A DNA stretch of 64,000 nt from JANJUO01 sp942492935 (GTDB lineage Bacteria > Bacteroidota > Ignavibacteria > Kapaibacteriales > UBA2268), in the NCBI GenBank assembly GCA_942492935.1, contig OW818654.1, positions 3,472,001 to 3,536,000 of the forward strand. Direction: 5' to 3'. Shown here one piece after another: positions 43,166 to 52,131 of the stretch. Below the pieces are notes generated by a model. The model worked only from the letters and a program-made list of their open reading frames with translations, searched no databases and was not told where the DNA came from. How positions within the stretch are numbered: the first letter of the stretch is position 1; each line of letters begins with the position of its first letter. The translations under genes and the position numbers were made by a program.

Positions 43166-44428
43166 ATGGATAAATTTGTAATTCAAGGTGGCACTAAACT
43201 TCAGGGTAGAATTAAAATAAGTGGTGCAAAAAATGGCTCTTTAGCAATTATTCCAGCTACACTACTTGCACCCGGTACATATCATTTGTCTAACACTCCA
43301 AATCTGCGTGATGTATGGACTATGTCTCGATTAATGGGTTCGCTTGGAGCATTTTGTGAATTAAATGGCAATGACCTGTTTGTTGATACAAGAAATATTA
43401 CCAGTTTTGAAGCACCTTATGAACACGTCAAAAAAATGCGTGCTTCTTTTTATGTATTAGGTCCACTTACTGCAAGATATGGCATTGCAAAAGTATCTTT
43501 ACCCGGTGGATGTGCGTGGGGACCAAGACCAGTTGATTTACATCTTAAAGGATTAGAAAAATTAGGGGCAGAAATTACTTTAGAACAAGGTTATGTTGTT
43601 TCAAAAGCGGAAAAACTAAAAGGTGCAAAATTTCATTTTGATATTTCAAGCGTTGGTGCTACAGGCAATGTCTTAATGGCAGCCGTCCTTGCAAAAGGTA
43701 ATACACTTCTTACAAATGCTGCAATTGAACCTGAAATTACTGCATTAGCGAGAATGTTAGTGAAAATGGGTGCCAAAATTGAAGGTATTGGAACTTCTAC
43801 TCTGGAAATTGAAGGTGTTGATGATTTAAAACAATGTGATGAAGAAACAATTCCAGATAGAATCGAAGCTGCTACTTTTCTTATTGCTGCGGCTATGACT
43901 AACGGAAAAATTGAAATAGAAAAAGTTAATCCTTATCATTTAACAGCTGTAATATCAAAATTGGAAGAAGCAGGTTGTGAAATTGATGTGAATGGTGATA
44001 AAATCACATTAGAAATGAATGAATCTCCAAAACCAACTGATATAGTTACTGCAATTTACCCGGGAATACCTACTGATATTCAAGCTCAATGGACTGCTTT
44101 TATGCTTACTGCAAATGGTAATTCAAAAGTTACAGATACAATTTATAATGACAGATTCAAGCATATTCCTGAACTTGCACGTCTCGGTGCAGATATTGAT
44201 ATTGTTGATAATTCATCAATTATAAATGGCGGAAAGAAATTATCAGGTGCTACTGTGATGTCATCAGACTTAAGAGCAAGTGCTTCATTGATTCTTGCAG
44301 CTTTGGTCGCTGAAGGCACCACCGATGTACTTAGAGTATATCATTTAGACAGAGGTTATGAAGAACTAGAAAAGAAATTACAATCTCTCGGAGCAAACAT
44401 TAAAAGAGTAAAAACTGATATAATTTAA
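43166..44428 (+). CDS. murA: UDP-N-acetylglucosamine 1-carboxyvinyltransferase
   Basis: 420 residues, the normal MurA length. First committed step of peptidoglycan synthesis: transfer of enolpyruvate from PEP to UDP-GlcNAc in the cytoplasm. Visible are ISGAKNGSLAI near the start, the loop GGCAWGPRPVDLHLKGLE with the catalytic Cys at 116 (the fosfomycin-sensitive residue is Cys, not Asp), TIPDRIEAATFLIAAAMT, and FKHIPELARLGADI and DLRASASLILAALVAEG near the end. Transcribed rightward after tRNA-Arg, and probably with the WG-repeat gene five bases later. Confidence 0.97.
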   Translation: MDKFVIQGGTKLQGRIKISGAKNGSLAIIPATLLAPGTYHLSNTPNLRDVWTMSRLMGSLGAFCELNGNDLFVDTRNITSFEAPYEHVKKMRASFYVLGPLTARYGIAKVSLPGGCAWGPRPVDLHLKGLEKLGAEITLEQGYVVSKAEKLKGAKFHFDISSVGATGNVLMAAVLAKGNTLLTNAAIEPEITALARMLVKMGAKIEGIGTSTLEIEGVDDLKQCDEETIPDRIEAATFLIAAAMTNGKIEIEKVNPYHLTAVISKLEEAGCEIDVNGDKITLEMNESPKPTDIVTAIYPGIPTDIQAQWTAFMLTANGNSKVTDTIYNDRFKHIPELARLGADIDIVDNSSIINGGKKLSGATVMSSDLRASASLILAALVAEGTTDVLRVYHLDRGYEELEKKLQSLGANIKRVKTDII

Positions 44429-44432
44429 CAAT

Positions 44433-45506
44433 ATGAAAATTCTATTATTTATTTTTATTGCTTTTACAATTAGTAGTGTATCTCAAAATCTCTACCCCGC
44501 TTTGTTTGGGGATAACTTAGTTTATATTGATGATAATGGTAAAATAATTTTAGATACTGAACAAACACCTGATTATAAAGTTTCAGAATTTACTTACAAC
44601 AAAACAAAATATAAAAAAATTGAATTTCAAGATTATGCATATTTTTCTGAAGGTTTGGTTACATTCAAAACTCAAGAATATCTATTTTGGTTTATTCCAA
44701 TAAAAGTTAAATACGGAGTAATGGATTCAACTGGAAAAATTCTAATTGAGCCACAAGAATATAAAATTCGCAGATTTAGTGAGGGCTTAGCTGCATTTGA
44801 ATATACTCTAAAACATAGTGAATATGTTTATGCTGTGTTGATTAATTATGTAGATAAATCAAAAAAAGTTATTATAGATGGTGCTTTCGAACTCGCAGGG
44901 GATTTCAAAAATGGGCTTGCCTTCGTTTTTTATGAGAAGAAATACGGATTTATCAATAAGTCAGGTAATCTTGCTATAGAGCCAATTTTTGAATTTGTAA
45001 ATGATTTTTCAGATGGCAGAGCAGGTTTTTCGGAAAATGGCAAATTTGGCTATATAGATATTTTTGGGAAAGTTTCTATTAAACCACAATTTGATTATGG
45101 ATATAATTTTAATTGTGGATTAGCAAGAGTTTTAATCAATGATTCTTATGGGTTTATCCAAAAAGATGGGCAGTATTTATACAAACCCACATTGAAAATG
45201 GCGGGTGATTTTTCAGAAGATTTAGCACCTGTTATGATTGAAAATCTATATGGCTACATTGATACAGATGGCAAAATGGCGATTAAACCTAATTTTACCA
45301 ATGCCGGAAAATTTTCATCTGGCTTAGCTCCAGTTGAAATTTACGGAAAGTGGGGTTTCATCAATTACAAAGGAGAATTTGTAATTAATCCAGAATATAG
45401 TTATGCCCAATCATTTTCAAATAACGTAGCTTTAGTATGGGAAAAGGATGAATGTTTCTATATTAATAAAAAAGGAAAAAGAATTTATCAATTCAAATTC
45501 GATTAG
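44433..45506 (+). CDS. WG-repeat protein
   Basis: 357 residues with a signal peptide (MKILLFIFIAFTISSVSQ). About seven WG-type repeats of ~45 residues follow, each with a strand such as KYGFINKSGN, KFGYIDIFGK, LYGYIDTDGK or KWGFINYKGE, then AIKP/VINP.F..A..FS.GLA.V. WG-repeat proteins are probably scaffolds or binding modules and their partners are generally unknown. It starts four bases after murA ends, so the two are likely cotranscribed. Confidence 0.85.
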   Translation: MKILLFIFIAFTISSVSQNLYPALFGDNLVYIDDNGKIILDTEQTPDYKVSEFTYNKTKYKKIEFQDYAYFSEGLVTFKTQEYLFWFIPIKVKYGVMDSTGKILIEPQEYKIRRFSEGLAAFEYTLKHSEYVYAVLINYVDKSKKVIIDGAFELAGDFKNGLAFVFYEKKYGFINKSGNLAIEPIFEFVNDFSDGRAGFSENGKFGYIDIFGKVSIKPQFDYGYNFNCGLARVLINDSYGFIQKDGQYLYKPTLKMAGDFSEDLAPVMIENLYGYIDTDGKMAIKPNFTNAGKFSSGLAPVEIYGKWGFINYKGEFVINPEYSYAQSFSNNVALVWEKDECFYINKKGKRIYQFKFD

Positions 45507-46082
45507 TATAGGTTTACATTTATTGACAAGAAAAAGAGTAACACCAATATGTGAATTAGTATTCTTATCTAACTTAATTCAGCAAACACACTTGATGTGG
45601 AATGTAATATATGCAGATGTCCAACACTTTCAATGTATTGGACATCTTGCTCCAAAAATGACAGGGAAATGTATTCTGAAACGATTTCGGAATGACAATT
45701 TGATTTCCGTGTCATTCCGCACTTCATGAAGAATCTACAATATGCAGATGTCCAACACTTTCAAAGTGTTGGACATCTTGTTTCGAAAATGACGATATTC
45801 AAGAATAGATTCTGAAACGAGTTCTGAATGACAATTTTTAAACCCCTCCTAAATCCTCCCCAAGGGGAGGACTTTACATATTATTCCTCCCCTTGGGGAG
45901 GTTAGGTGGGGTTTCTTCATTTCAGCATCTAAAGAAGAAGGGTTTCTGAAACAAGTTCAGAAAGACAAAGTGGAAATTGTGGTATCCAATTATTTTTCAT
46001 TTCTCTGAAACGAAATGCACTTTCATGTGTCATTATATATGTAGGGAATGCAAATTTGGAAAAAGTATTTGAGAATTGAGAT
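45507..46082. repeat. Repeat-rich intergenic region
   Basis: Two direct repeats of ~100 bases (45608-45705 and 45737-45838) each hold a palindrome gatgtccaacactttcaa/agtgttggacatc and a block of the type ctgaaacga.ttc.gaatgac. A copy of the cctccccaaggggagg family follows at 45840-45915, and a short copy of repeat module Y lies at 46026-46072, just before the next gene. The 93-codon frame crossing this region is made of repeat sequence and I do not call it. Confidence 0.7.
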
Positions 46083-47372
46083 ATGTTCCGCAAACAAAAA
46101 ACAAGAGCTTGGCTCTTATCACTTGCAGCTTTGGTACTGCTTTTGTCTAACTATTTTGTGGGATGGGCAGAGGAACCAGACCCAAGAATATTATGGGTAA
46201 ATAAGGAATTATATAAAATAGGTGGATTTGTTGTTCATCCAAATGGAAATGTAATTGCTTATGGTTTGGCTTCTATTTATGATAAAGCAACAGGTATTTT
46301 TGAAATTGATGGCAAAGATGGCAAACTTATTAAAGTTTTACCATATACACAACATATTTCAAATTTTGAACAAATGGATATATCTTATGATGGCAGATAT
46401 ATTGTAACCCCAGGTGTTAATCTATATGATTTGCAAAAAAATACACTGGAAAAACTTGAGATTAATAGCGGAAATTTTGTAACCTTTTTACCAAACCAAC
46501 ATAAAATAGCAAACGTGAGTGGCGGTACTGTTGGCAATAATTCATCAATAATCATTTATGATATTGATACTAAGAACAAAGTAAACATAAAAACCGACGA
46601 AGCAATAAGAAATATCGCCTTCTCCCCAGATGGAAAATATTTTGCGACTGCTGGAGTGAAAGAAGATTTAGGTGGAAAATTCTATACTACATTAAAACTC
46701 TGGGATGCTCAAACTTTGAAGATGATTAAGGAATTGAAACGATATAATTCTAATATGGGGGATGTAAGAATTAAATTCACAAATGATAACAAATTTGTTT
46801 CTATCAATGCAAATACAGATTTAATTTTTTTTAGTATACCATCAGGCGAAATATACAAATCAATATATAAAAATGCTCATTATGATTTTTTAAATGACTC
46901 ACTTTATGTATTTTATGAAACAAATAATTATCACATAATTATTAATAATTATATTAATCAAGGAAAACAATTTGACTTGGGCCAATATTATATAAATAAT
47001 GATTTATGCTATTCTAAAACAAACAATACAATTATTTTTGACTTTTGGTATGGTTCGGATCCATTTTATAATGGAATAATATGTTTTGATTTGACTAAAA
47101 TCTTAAGCGGGACGAATGAATCATTAAAAATAGACGATATTTCTGTTGAGTATAGAAAAGGTGAGTTGAAAATAAAAAATTTGCATAATATTAGTTTTGA
47201 TAATGAAATCAAAATAGTAGATTTAAACGGAAAAATCTTTTATGAGCGAAAAGGAATTCAAGCAGTAAATAGTAATATAAATATCAATATAGAACTTGCA
47301 AATGGATTTTACTTATTGAATATCATTGATAAAAACAAATCAATTTCATATAAATTTATTGTAACCGAATAA
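46083..47372 (+). CDS. Secreted WD40-like protein with T9SS sorting domain
   Basis: 429 residues. The start (MFRKQKTRAWLLSLAALVLLL) shares the KTRAWLLS signal region with the gene at 17069, also at DNA level (acaagagcttggctcttatc). Residues ~45-330 are propeller-like repeats, including AFSPDGKYFATAG and TLKLWDAQTLKMIKELKR, a standard WD40 blade. The last ~85 residues (IKIVDLNGKIFYERKG, LANGFYLLNIIDKNKSISYKFIV) are a T9SS type A sorting domain. Predicted to be exported to the cell surface. Preceded by a short copy of module Y. Confidence 0.8.
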   Translation: MFRKQKTRAWLLSLAALVLLLSNYFVGWAEEPDPRILWVNKELYKIGGFVVHPNGNVIAYGLASIYDKATGIFEIDGKDGKLIKVLPYTQHISNFEQMDISYDGRYIVTPGVNLYDLQKNTLEKLEINSGNFVTFLPNQHKIANVSGGTVGNNSSIIIYDIDTKNKVNIKTDEAIRNIAFSPDGKYFATAGVKEDLGGKFYTTLKLWDAQTLKMIKELKRYNSNMGDVRIKFTNDNKFVSINANTDLIFFSIPSGEIYKSIYKNAHYDFLNDSLYVFYETNNYHIIINNYINQGKQFDLGQYYINNDLCYSKTNNTIIFDFWYGSDPFYNGIICFDLTKILSGTNESLKIDDISVEYRKGELKIKNLHNISFDNEIKIVDLNGKIFYERKGIQAVNSNININIELANGFYLLNIIDKNKSISYKFIVTE

Positions 47373-47385
47373 GGAGAATTAAAAT

Positions 47386-47460
47386 ATGAAAACATTAATA
47401 ATTTTCTTGCTTGCCGTGATAGTAGTTACTTATTGGTCAATATATACTAAATGTATGTGA
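47386..47460 (+). CDS. Putative 24-residue membrane peptide or gene remnant
   Basis: ATG 47386 is preceded by AAGGAG at ideal distance. The peptide MKTLIIFLLAVIVVTYWSIY.. is a hydrophobic signal-like segment and ends at once. It could be a genuine small membrane peptide cotranscribed with the T9SS gene or the start of a deleted secreted-protein gene. Confidence 0.35.
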   Translation: MKTLIIFLLAVIVVTYWSIYTKCM

Positions 47461-47525
47461 TTCAAGCTGTTCAGACAATCTTGTTTGAATTAATTGCAAT
47501 ATTTTTGTTCTATATTTGTTATGAA

Positions 47526-48539
47526 TTAAAATCCTCTATTCTTTCTGTAAATCGAAACATATCTATCATGTTCAGCTTTTGAAGAACTAAAATTGTGTTT
47601 GCCGCTACCATCTCCAATAGCAACCATATAGATATAATTATGTTTTGCTGGTTTTATTACTGCTTTTATTGCTTCTACTCCCGGATTATTAATTGGACCC
47701 GGTGGCAATCCTTTATTTCTATAAGTGTTGTATGGACTTGAAATATTTAAATCTGAATAAAGTAATCTTCTTTTTTCTCCAATCGCATAAGCAACTGTTG
47801 GGTCAGCTTGTAATGGCATACCTATTCTAATACGATTTAAGTAAAGTCCGGCAATAATAGGTCTTTCTGCAGGATTTGCAGCTTCAGCTTCAACTATTGA
47901 AGCAAGAGTAAGTATTTGATGTTTAGTTAATCTATTATCATTTGAAATTATCGGAGCAATTTCATTTCTCCAAATTTTTTCTTGTTCATTTAATAAAAAG
48001 TCAATTAGTTCTTTTGCAGAAATTTCTTTGAAAAAATCATAAGTATTTGGCATAATGTAACCTTCAATACTTCTTCCTGCTATTTTTCTCGCTTTCAATA
48101 ATGAATCAGATTTGGATAATGATGTAAACTCTTTCATATTAGTAAGTAAGGATTTTGAAACTATTTCCTTAATTCTCTTAATATCTAATCCTTCCTGAAT
48201 TGTAATTCTTGAAATATAAAGATTGTCTGCATTAAATAATGATTTTATTATTCCAAGATTTGTTATTCCTTCATCAAATTTATAATAACCTGCGAATATT
48301 GCAGCGTCATTAGTTTGAGCGTAAACTCTTGCGTATAATTTGAAAAAAAAACTGGGGAGTAACAAGTTTTGTTCATTGACAATTTCAATAGATTTTACAA
48401 TTGAAGAACCCTTAGGAATAACAACTTTGACACTTCCTGTAAAATTGGCTTTTTCATTTAACTTAACTTCAAAAAAATAATAAAAACTTAGAATTAAAAT
48501 TGAAAATAAAATAATTAAAACTAAAAAAAATTTTTTCAT
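47526..48539 (-). CDS. mltG: Endolytic murein transglycosylase MltG
   Basis: 337 residues. One N-terminal membrane anchor (residues 5-25), then a LysM-like region (VVIPKGSSIVKSIEIVN), then the YceG catalytic domain: YIMPNTYDF, the active-site Glu in LASIVEAEAANPAERPIIAG, PLQADPTVAYAIG, SPYNTYRNKGLPPGPINNPG and HNFSSSKAEHDR. It cleaves nascent glycan strands in the periplasm and sets their length. Last gene of a minus-strand group (ClpB-like, VWA-OmpA-SPOR, mltG), 36 bases after the previous gene. Confidence 0.95.
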   Translation of the reverse strand: MKKFFLVLIILFSILILSFYYFFEVKLNEKANFTGSVKVVIPKGSSIVKSIEIVNEQNLLLPSFFFKLYARVYAQTNDAAIFAGYYKFDEGITNLGIIKSLFNADNLYISRITIQEGLDIKRIKEIVSKSLLTNMKEFTSLSKSDSLLKARKIAGRSIEGYIMPNTYDFFKEISAKELIDFLLNEQEKIWRNEIAPIISNDNRLTKHQILTLASIVEAEAANPAERPIIAGLYLNRIRIGMPLQADPTVAYAIGEKRRLLYSDLNISSPYNTYRNKGLPPGPINNPGVEAIKAVIKPAKHNYIYMVAIGDGSGKHNFSSSKAEHDRYVSIYRKNRGF

Positions 48540-48575
48540 ATATGATTAAGTGATTTGATTAATTAAACTTTTCTG

Positions 48576-50465
48576 TTATTGAACAGTAAATTCCTGCTTG
48601 TATGTTTTTTTAAGATTTCCGGCTATTTTTTCTGCTTCTTCCATTGTAGGATATCCCCAAATTTTCACTCTATAAACAGGATTATTATTCTGCAAATATC
48701 TTTCATAATAGCAACGATAACCTTTATTCTCCCAATCTTCTACCATAGTTAGTGCATCAGTCTCACTTACAGCCCATCCTGCAATAATTTCAAAAGGTAA
48801 TAATTCGGGATTCAGCCATCTTATTTCAACTCGTCTATTAAAGTATTGCGTTTTTTCTGTTTCCTGAAAATAATAAACAGGATTATTACTGCCATCATTT
48901 CTGACTGAAATTTGGTTTGGATTAGTTCCCATCGCAATTAAGGCTTTTCTAACTGCTCTTGCTCTATTGATTGCAAGTTCATTACAAATAGCTTCATTGC
49001 CTTCGATGGATGCGTTACCAACTAATTCTACACGTACTTTGGGATTATCTTTAAGTATTTGAGCAAGCTCTGCTAAAGGTTCGTCGAAAGATTTGTCAAG
49101 AATTGTATCTCTATGCTTAAAAGATGCAACTGCCTGATATCTGAAAAATTCCTTCTCTGCTAATAAATTAATAGAAATAGAGTCTTGTACTTTTCCAATT
49201 GAGGAACTGAATGATACTTCGGAATTAATTTTTTTACAATTAGATAATAAATTTAGTGAAATTGGATATTCAAGTGAATAATAATTTTTCAAAGAAAATG
49301 CTACTTCACCCAGAATATTTCGAACACGATAAATTTCATCTTCATTCAAAAAATAATATTTACCACCTGTATGTTCGCAAATGTAACTCATCGAATAGCT
49401 ATCCACAGCATTTCCAATACCAATTACATAAACAGGAATATTGTATTTTTTGCAAATCTCAATTACATCATTTCTATCGTAAATTAATGACGAATTATCT
49501 GTGCTATATGCAATCAAAACAACTGCTTTTTCATTTTTATTATTTGCTTCAGCTAATGTTTTTGCATTATTATAAAGTACTTTATATATTGCAGAAAAAC
49601 CATCAGGCGAATCTGGTTTAGATGAATTTAATTTGTCGTTAGTATGTATTGTAGGCAAAAGTGGAATATCTTGTAAGATTTTATGGTTAAACAATGTATA
49701 TTTCAAATTATCTTTATCAGATAAGCTTGAAGTAAAATATAATAATTGGTCATAAACTGAATAATAATCAGATGCAAATGATGAATTATCAAGACAAATA
49801 GCCATATCAAAATTCACAGAATCGTTTTTATGATTAATTTCCTTTATTTCACTAACAGGTTCAGTTGATTTTACATTATTGCAATTGTTAATAATATTCC
49901 AATAATTTAATGAAAACTGCTTGTCATCAAAGTTTGTGATATAATTTCCAAATTCATCTAATGGAAGCAATCTCAAAAGAACATTGTTTTTTCCTGTGGG
50001 AGAGTATTGATATCTGAGTATTTTTAAATTATGCAGTTTGGGTGAAGTATTCGCATCAATAATTCCACTCAAATAATCTGATTCGTTATAAGATGGTGCA
50101 ATATTTGAATTTAAATCAGGTCCTCTTTGAATTACACTTTTTTCACCATTAACATATACTCTCCAATTTAATTTCAAAGTATCATTGCTGTTTGGAGCAG
50201 ATGCAACTATGTCATAAATTGTAGTTTCGAGTGGAGCAACTTTAATGCTATCAATTGCATCAAAATTTCTTTTAAGATTTAGAACTCTAACTTTCGTTGC
50301 ATTTGCAATTTCCCAACTAATTGTCGCAGAATCACCAGCATTAATTTCAGTGTAACCATTGAATTTTGTAGGTGTTAAAGTAACTTTTTCTGGTGTAGTA
50401 CAGCTAACAAAAAATGTAATTATCAATAAAATAATTACTTTTGAAAATTTCAGCAAATTACTCAT
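48576..50465 (-). CDS. Lipoprotein with VWA, OmpA and SPOR domains
   Basis: 629 residues from ATG 50465, with GGAG before it; a longer start at 50489 lacks that. Lipobox FFVSC gives Cys22. A beta domain (residues ~30-100) precedes a von Willebrand A-like region starting FDMAICLDNSSFASDYYSVYDQLLYF with a degenerate metal site, then KAVVLIAYSTDNSS and VYVIGIGNAVDSYSMSYICEHTGG. An OmpA-like peptidoglycan-binding domain follows (VRVELVGNASIEG ... LAINRARAVRKALI ... RRVEIRWL), and a C-terminal SPOR-like domain (GYRCYYERYLQNNNPVYRVKIWGYPTMEEAEKIA). All suggests an envelope protein tied to the wall. The gene order with mltG is consistent with cell-wall growth. This domain set is uncommon. Confidence 0.75.
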   Translation of the reverse strand: MSNLLKFSKVIILLIITFFVSCTTPEKVTLTPTKFNGYTEINAGDSATISWEIANATKVRVLNLKRNFDAIDSIKVAPLETTIYDIVASAPNSNDTLKLNWRVYVNGEKSVIQRGPDLNSNIAPSYNESDYLSGIIDANTSPKLHNLKILRYQYSPTGKNNVLLRLLPLDEFGNYITNFDDKQFSLNYWNIINNCNNVKSTEPVSEIKEINHKNDSVNFDMAICLDNSSFASDYYSVYDQLLYFTSSLSDKDNLKYTLFNHKILQDIPLLPTIHTNDKLNSSKPDSPDGFSAIYKVLYNNAKTLAEANNKNEKAVVLIAYSTDNSSLIYDRNDVIEICKKYNIPVYVIGIGNAVDSYSMSYICEHTGGKYYFLNEDEIYRVRNILGEVAFSLKNYYSLEYPISLNLLSNCKKINSEVSFSSSIGKVQDSISINLLAEKEFFRYQAVASFKHRDTILDKSFDEPLAELAQILKDNPKVRVELVGNASIEGNEAICNELAINRARAVRKALIAMGTNPNQISVRNDGSNNPVYYFQETEKTQYFNRRVEIRWLNPELLPFEIIAGWAVSETDALTMVEDWENKGYRCYYERYLQNNNPVYRVKIWGYPTMEEAEKIAGNLKKTYKQEFTVQ

Positions 50466-50495
50466 AACAAATTCTCCACAAAAAAACATTTTTTG

Positions 50496-51830
50496 TTAAT
50501 TTCCCACTCTCGAAAATACAAATTGTCCGCTATCATTGCAATTAATTTTTATTAAATCACCATTTAAATATTCAGATGATAGTAATTTAATTGCTAAAGG
50601 GTCAGAAATATATTTCTGAATTGCTCTTTTTAGCGGTCTTGCACCATATTTATTATCATAACCAAGTTTAGCAAGCCAATCTAAAGCATCAGAATCAATT
50701 TCAAGTTTCATTCCCTTTTTCATCAATTTCTCTCTTAATCGCTCAATCTGTAATTCGGCAATTTTCTGAATATCTTTACCTGTTAATGGCTTAAAGAGAA
50801 CAATTTCGTCAATTCTATTCAAAAATTCAGGTCGCATTTGCTTTTTTAACATATCTATGATTCGATTTTTGATACTATGAAAAATCTCATCACGATTATA
50901 GTCATTCATTTCACCTAACTTATCTTGAATTAAATCTGTCCCAATATTTGATGTCATAATAATAATTGCATTTTTAAAATCAATTGTCTTTCCTTTTCCG
51001 TCAGTTAATCTGCCATCATCAAGAACTTGTAGTAATATATTAAAAACATCTGGATGTGCCTTTTCAATTTCATCAAGTAGTACAACGGAATAAGGTTTTC
51101 TTCGGACTGCTTCTGTTAATTGCCCGCCTTCTTCGTATCCGACATAGCCGGGAGGAGCCCCAATGAGACGAGAAACAGAAAATTTTTCCATATACTCACT
51201 CATATCTATGCGGATAATAGAATGTTCATCATTGAAAAGAAATTCAGCTAATGCACGAGCCATTTCAGTTTTGCCCACGCCAGTAGTTCCAATAAAAATG
51301 AACGAGCCGATTGGTTTTTTTTCATCTTGCAAACCAGCTCTGGAACGTCTTAATGAATTAGAAACAGCAGATACAGCTTCTTCTTGGGATATAACTCTAT
51401 GATGTAAACGTTCTTCCATTTTAATCAATTTTGTCCGTTCTGTTTCCAACATACGTGAAATTGGTATTCCAGTCCATTTTGATATAATTTCAGCAATATC
51501 TTCAGAATCTACTTCTTCTTTCAACATTCGTTTTGTAGTTTGCAAATTCACTAATTTCTCATTAGTATCTTTCAATTTTTTTTCAAGTAAATGAAGTTTG
51601 CCATATCTGATTTCAGCAACTTTGTCAAGAATTCCATCTCGTTCATAGTTTTCTGCTTGTTGCTTGTATGACTCTATATCAGCTTTTACTGACCTGATGG
51701 TTTGAATTAGATTTTTTTCAACTTGCCAATGCTTTAATAAATCTTCTCGTTTTAATAGCAATTCATCAAGTTCAATTTGTAATTCATCTAACCTTTTTTG
51801 GGTAGATTTTTCCAAACTATTTTCTTCCAT
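50496..51830 (-). CDS. ClpB-type disaggregase lacking the N domain and first ATPase domain
   Basis: 444 residues, about half of ClpB (~860). It starts inside the region of the coiled-coil middle domain (LDELQIELDELLLKREDLLKHWQVEK) and contains KVAEIRYGKLHLLEKKL, VDSEDIAEIISKWTGIPISRM, then the second AAA+ domain: Walker A GTTGVGKT at 181-188, pore loop GAPPGYVGYEEGG, Walker B VVLLDEIEKAHPDV, sensor TSNIG, arginine-finger region RPEFLNRIDEIV and the D2 small domain (GARPLKRAIQKYI). The 300 bases upstream hold no trace of domain 1. Either a deletion derivative or a deliberate short form; the retained residues are intact. Confidence 0.85.
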   Translation of the reverse strand: MEENSLEKSTQKRLDELQIELDELLLKREDLLKHWQVEKNLIQTIRSVKADIESYKQQAENYERDGILDKVAEIRYGKLHLLEKKLKDTNEKLVNLQTTKRMLKEEVDSEDIAEIISKWTGIPISRMLETERTKLIKMEERLHHRVISQEEAVSAVSNSLRRSRAGLQDEKKPIGSFIFIGTTGVGKTEMARALAEFLFNDEHSIIRIDMSEYMEKFSVSRLIGAPPGYVGYEEGGQLTEAVRRKPYSVVLLDEIEKAHPDVFNILLQVLDDGRLTDGKGKTIDFKNAIIIMTSNIGTDLIQDKLGEMNDYNRDEIFHSIKNRIIDMLKKQMRPEFLNRIDEIVLFKPLTGKDIQKIAELQIERLREKLMKKGMKLEIDSDALDWLAKLGYDNKYGARPLKRAIQKYISDPLAIKLLSSEYLNGDLIKINCNDSGQFVFSRVGN

Positions 51831-52131
51831 AACTCACTCTTAAAACAATTACAAACACAATAATTTCAATCATTAGATAAACGAATACTTAGTTTTAATA
51901 TTTTTTATTGGAATTAGTAAAATCTTGTCTTTGTATTTGAATAAGATAATCATCAATCCAAAGAATTTCCAATTAAAAATAATTTTCAATTTTAAAAAAA
52001 GTAGGTAAGAGAATTACCCCTTACCTACTGCTTTAATTATTCAATTATTTTCATTACAAATAATCATTCCGTCCCTCGTCCCAAGTATTCCGTCCCTCGT
52101 CCCAAGTATTCCGTCCCTCGTCCCTATTTGT
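51831..52131. repeat. Intergenic with 21-bp triple repeat
   Basis: Between 52066 and 52128 are three tandem copies of attccgtccctcgtccca plus three variable bases. A TTACCTACTG-type inverted repeat with gtaggtaaga lies around 52000-52030. The rest is AT-rich leader of the ClpB-like gene. No gene seen. Confidence 0.7.

Noticed and set aside
45448..45729. 93-codon frame after the WG-repeat gene
   Set aside because: Composed of the end of the WG gene in another frame and dispersed repeats.
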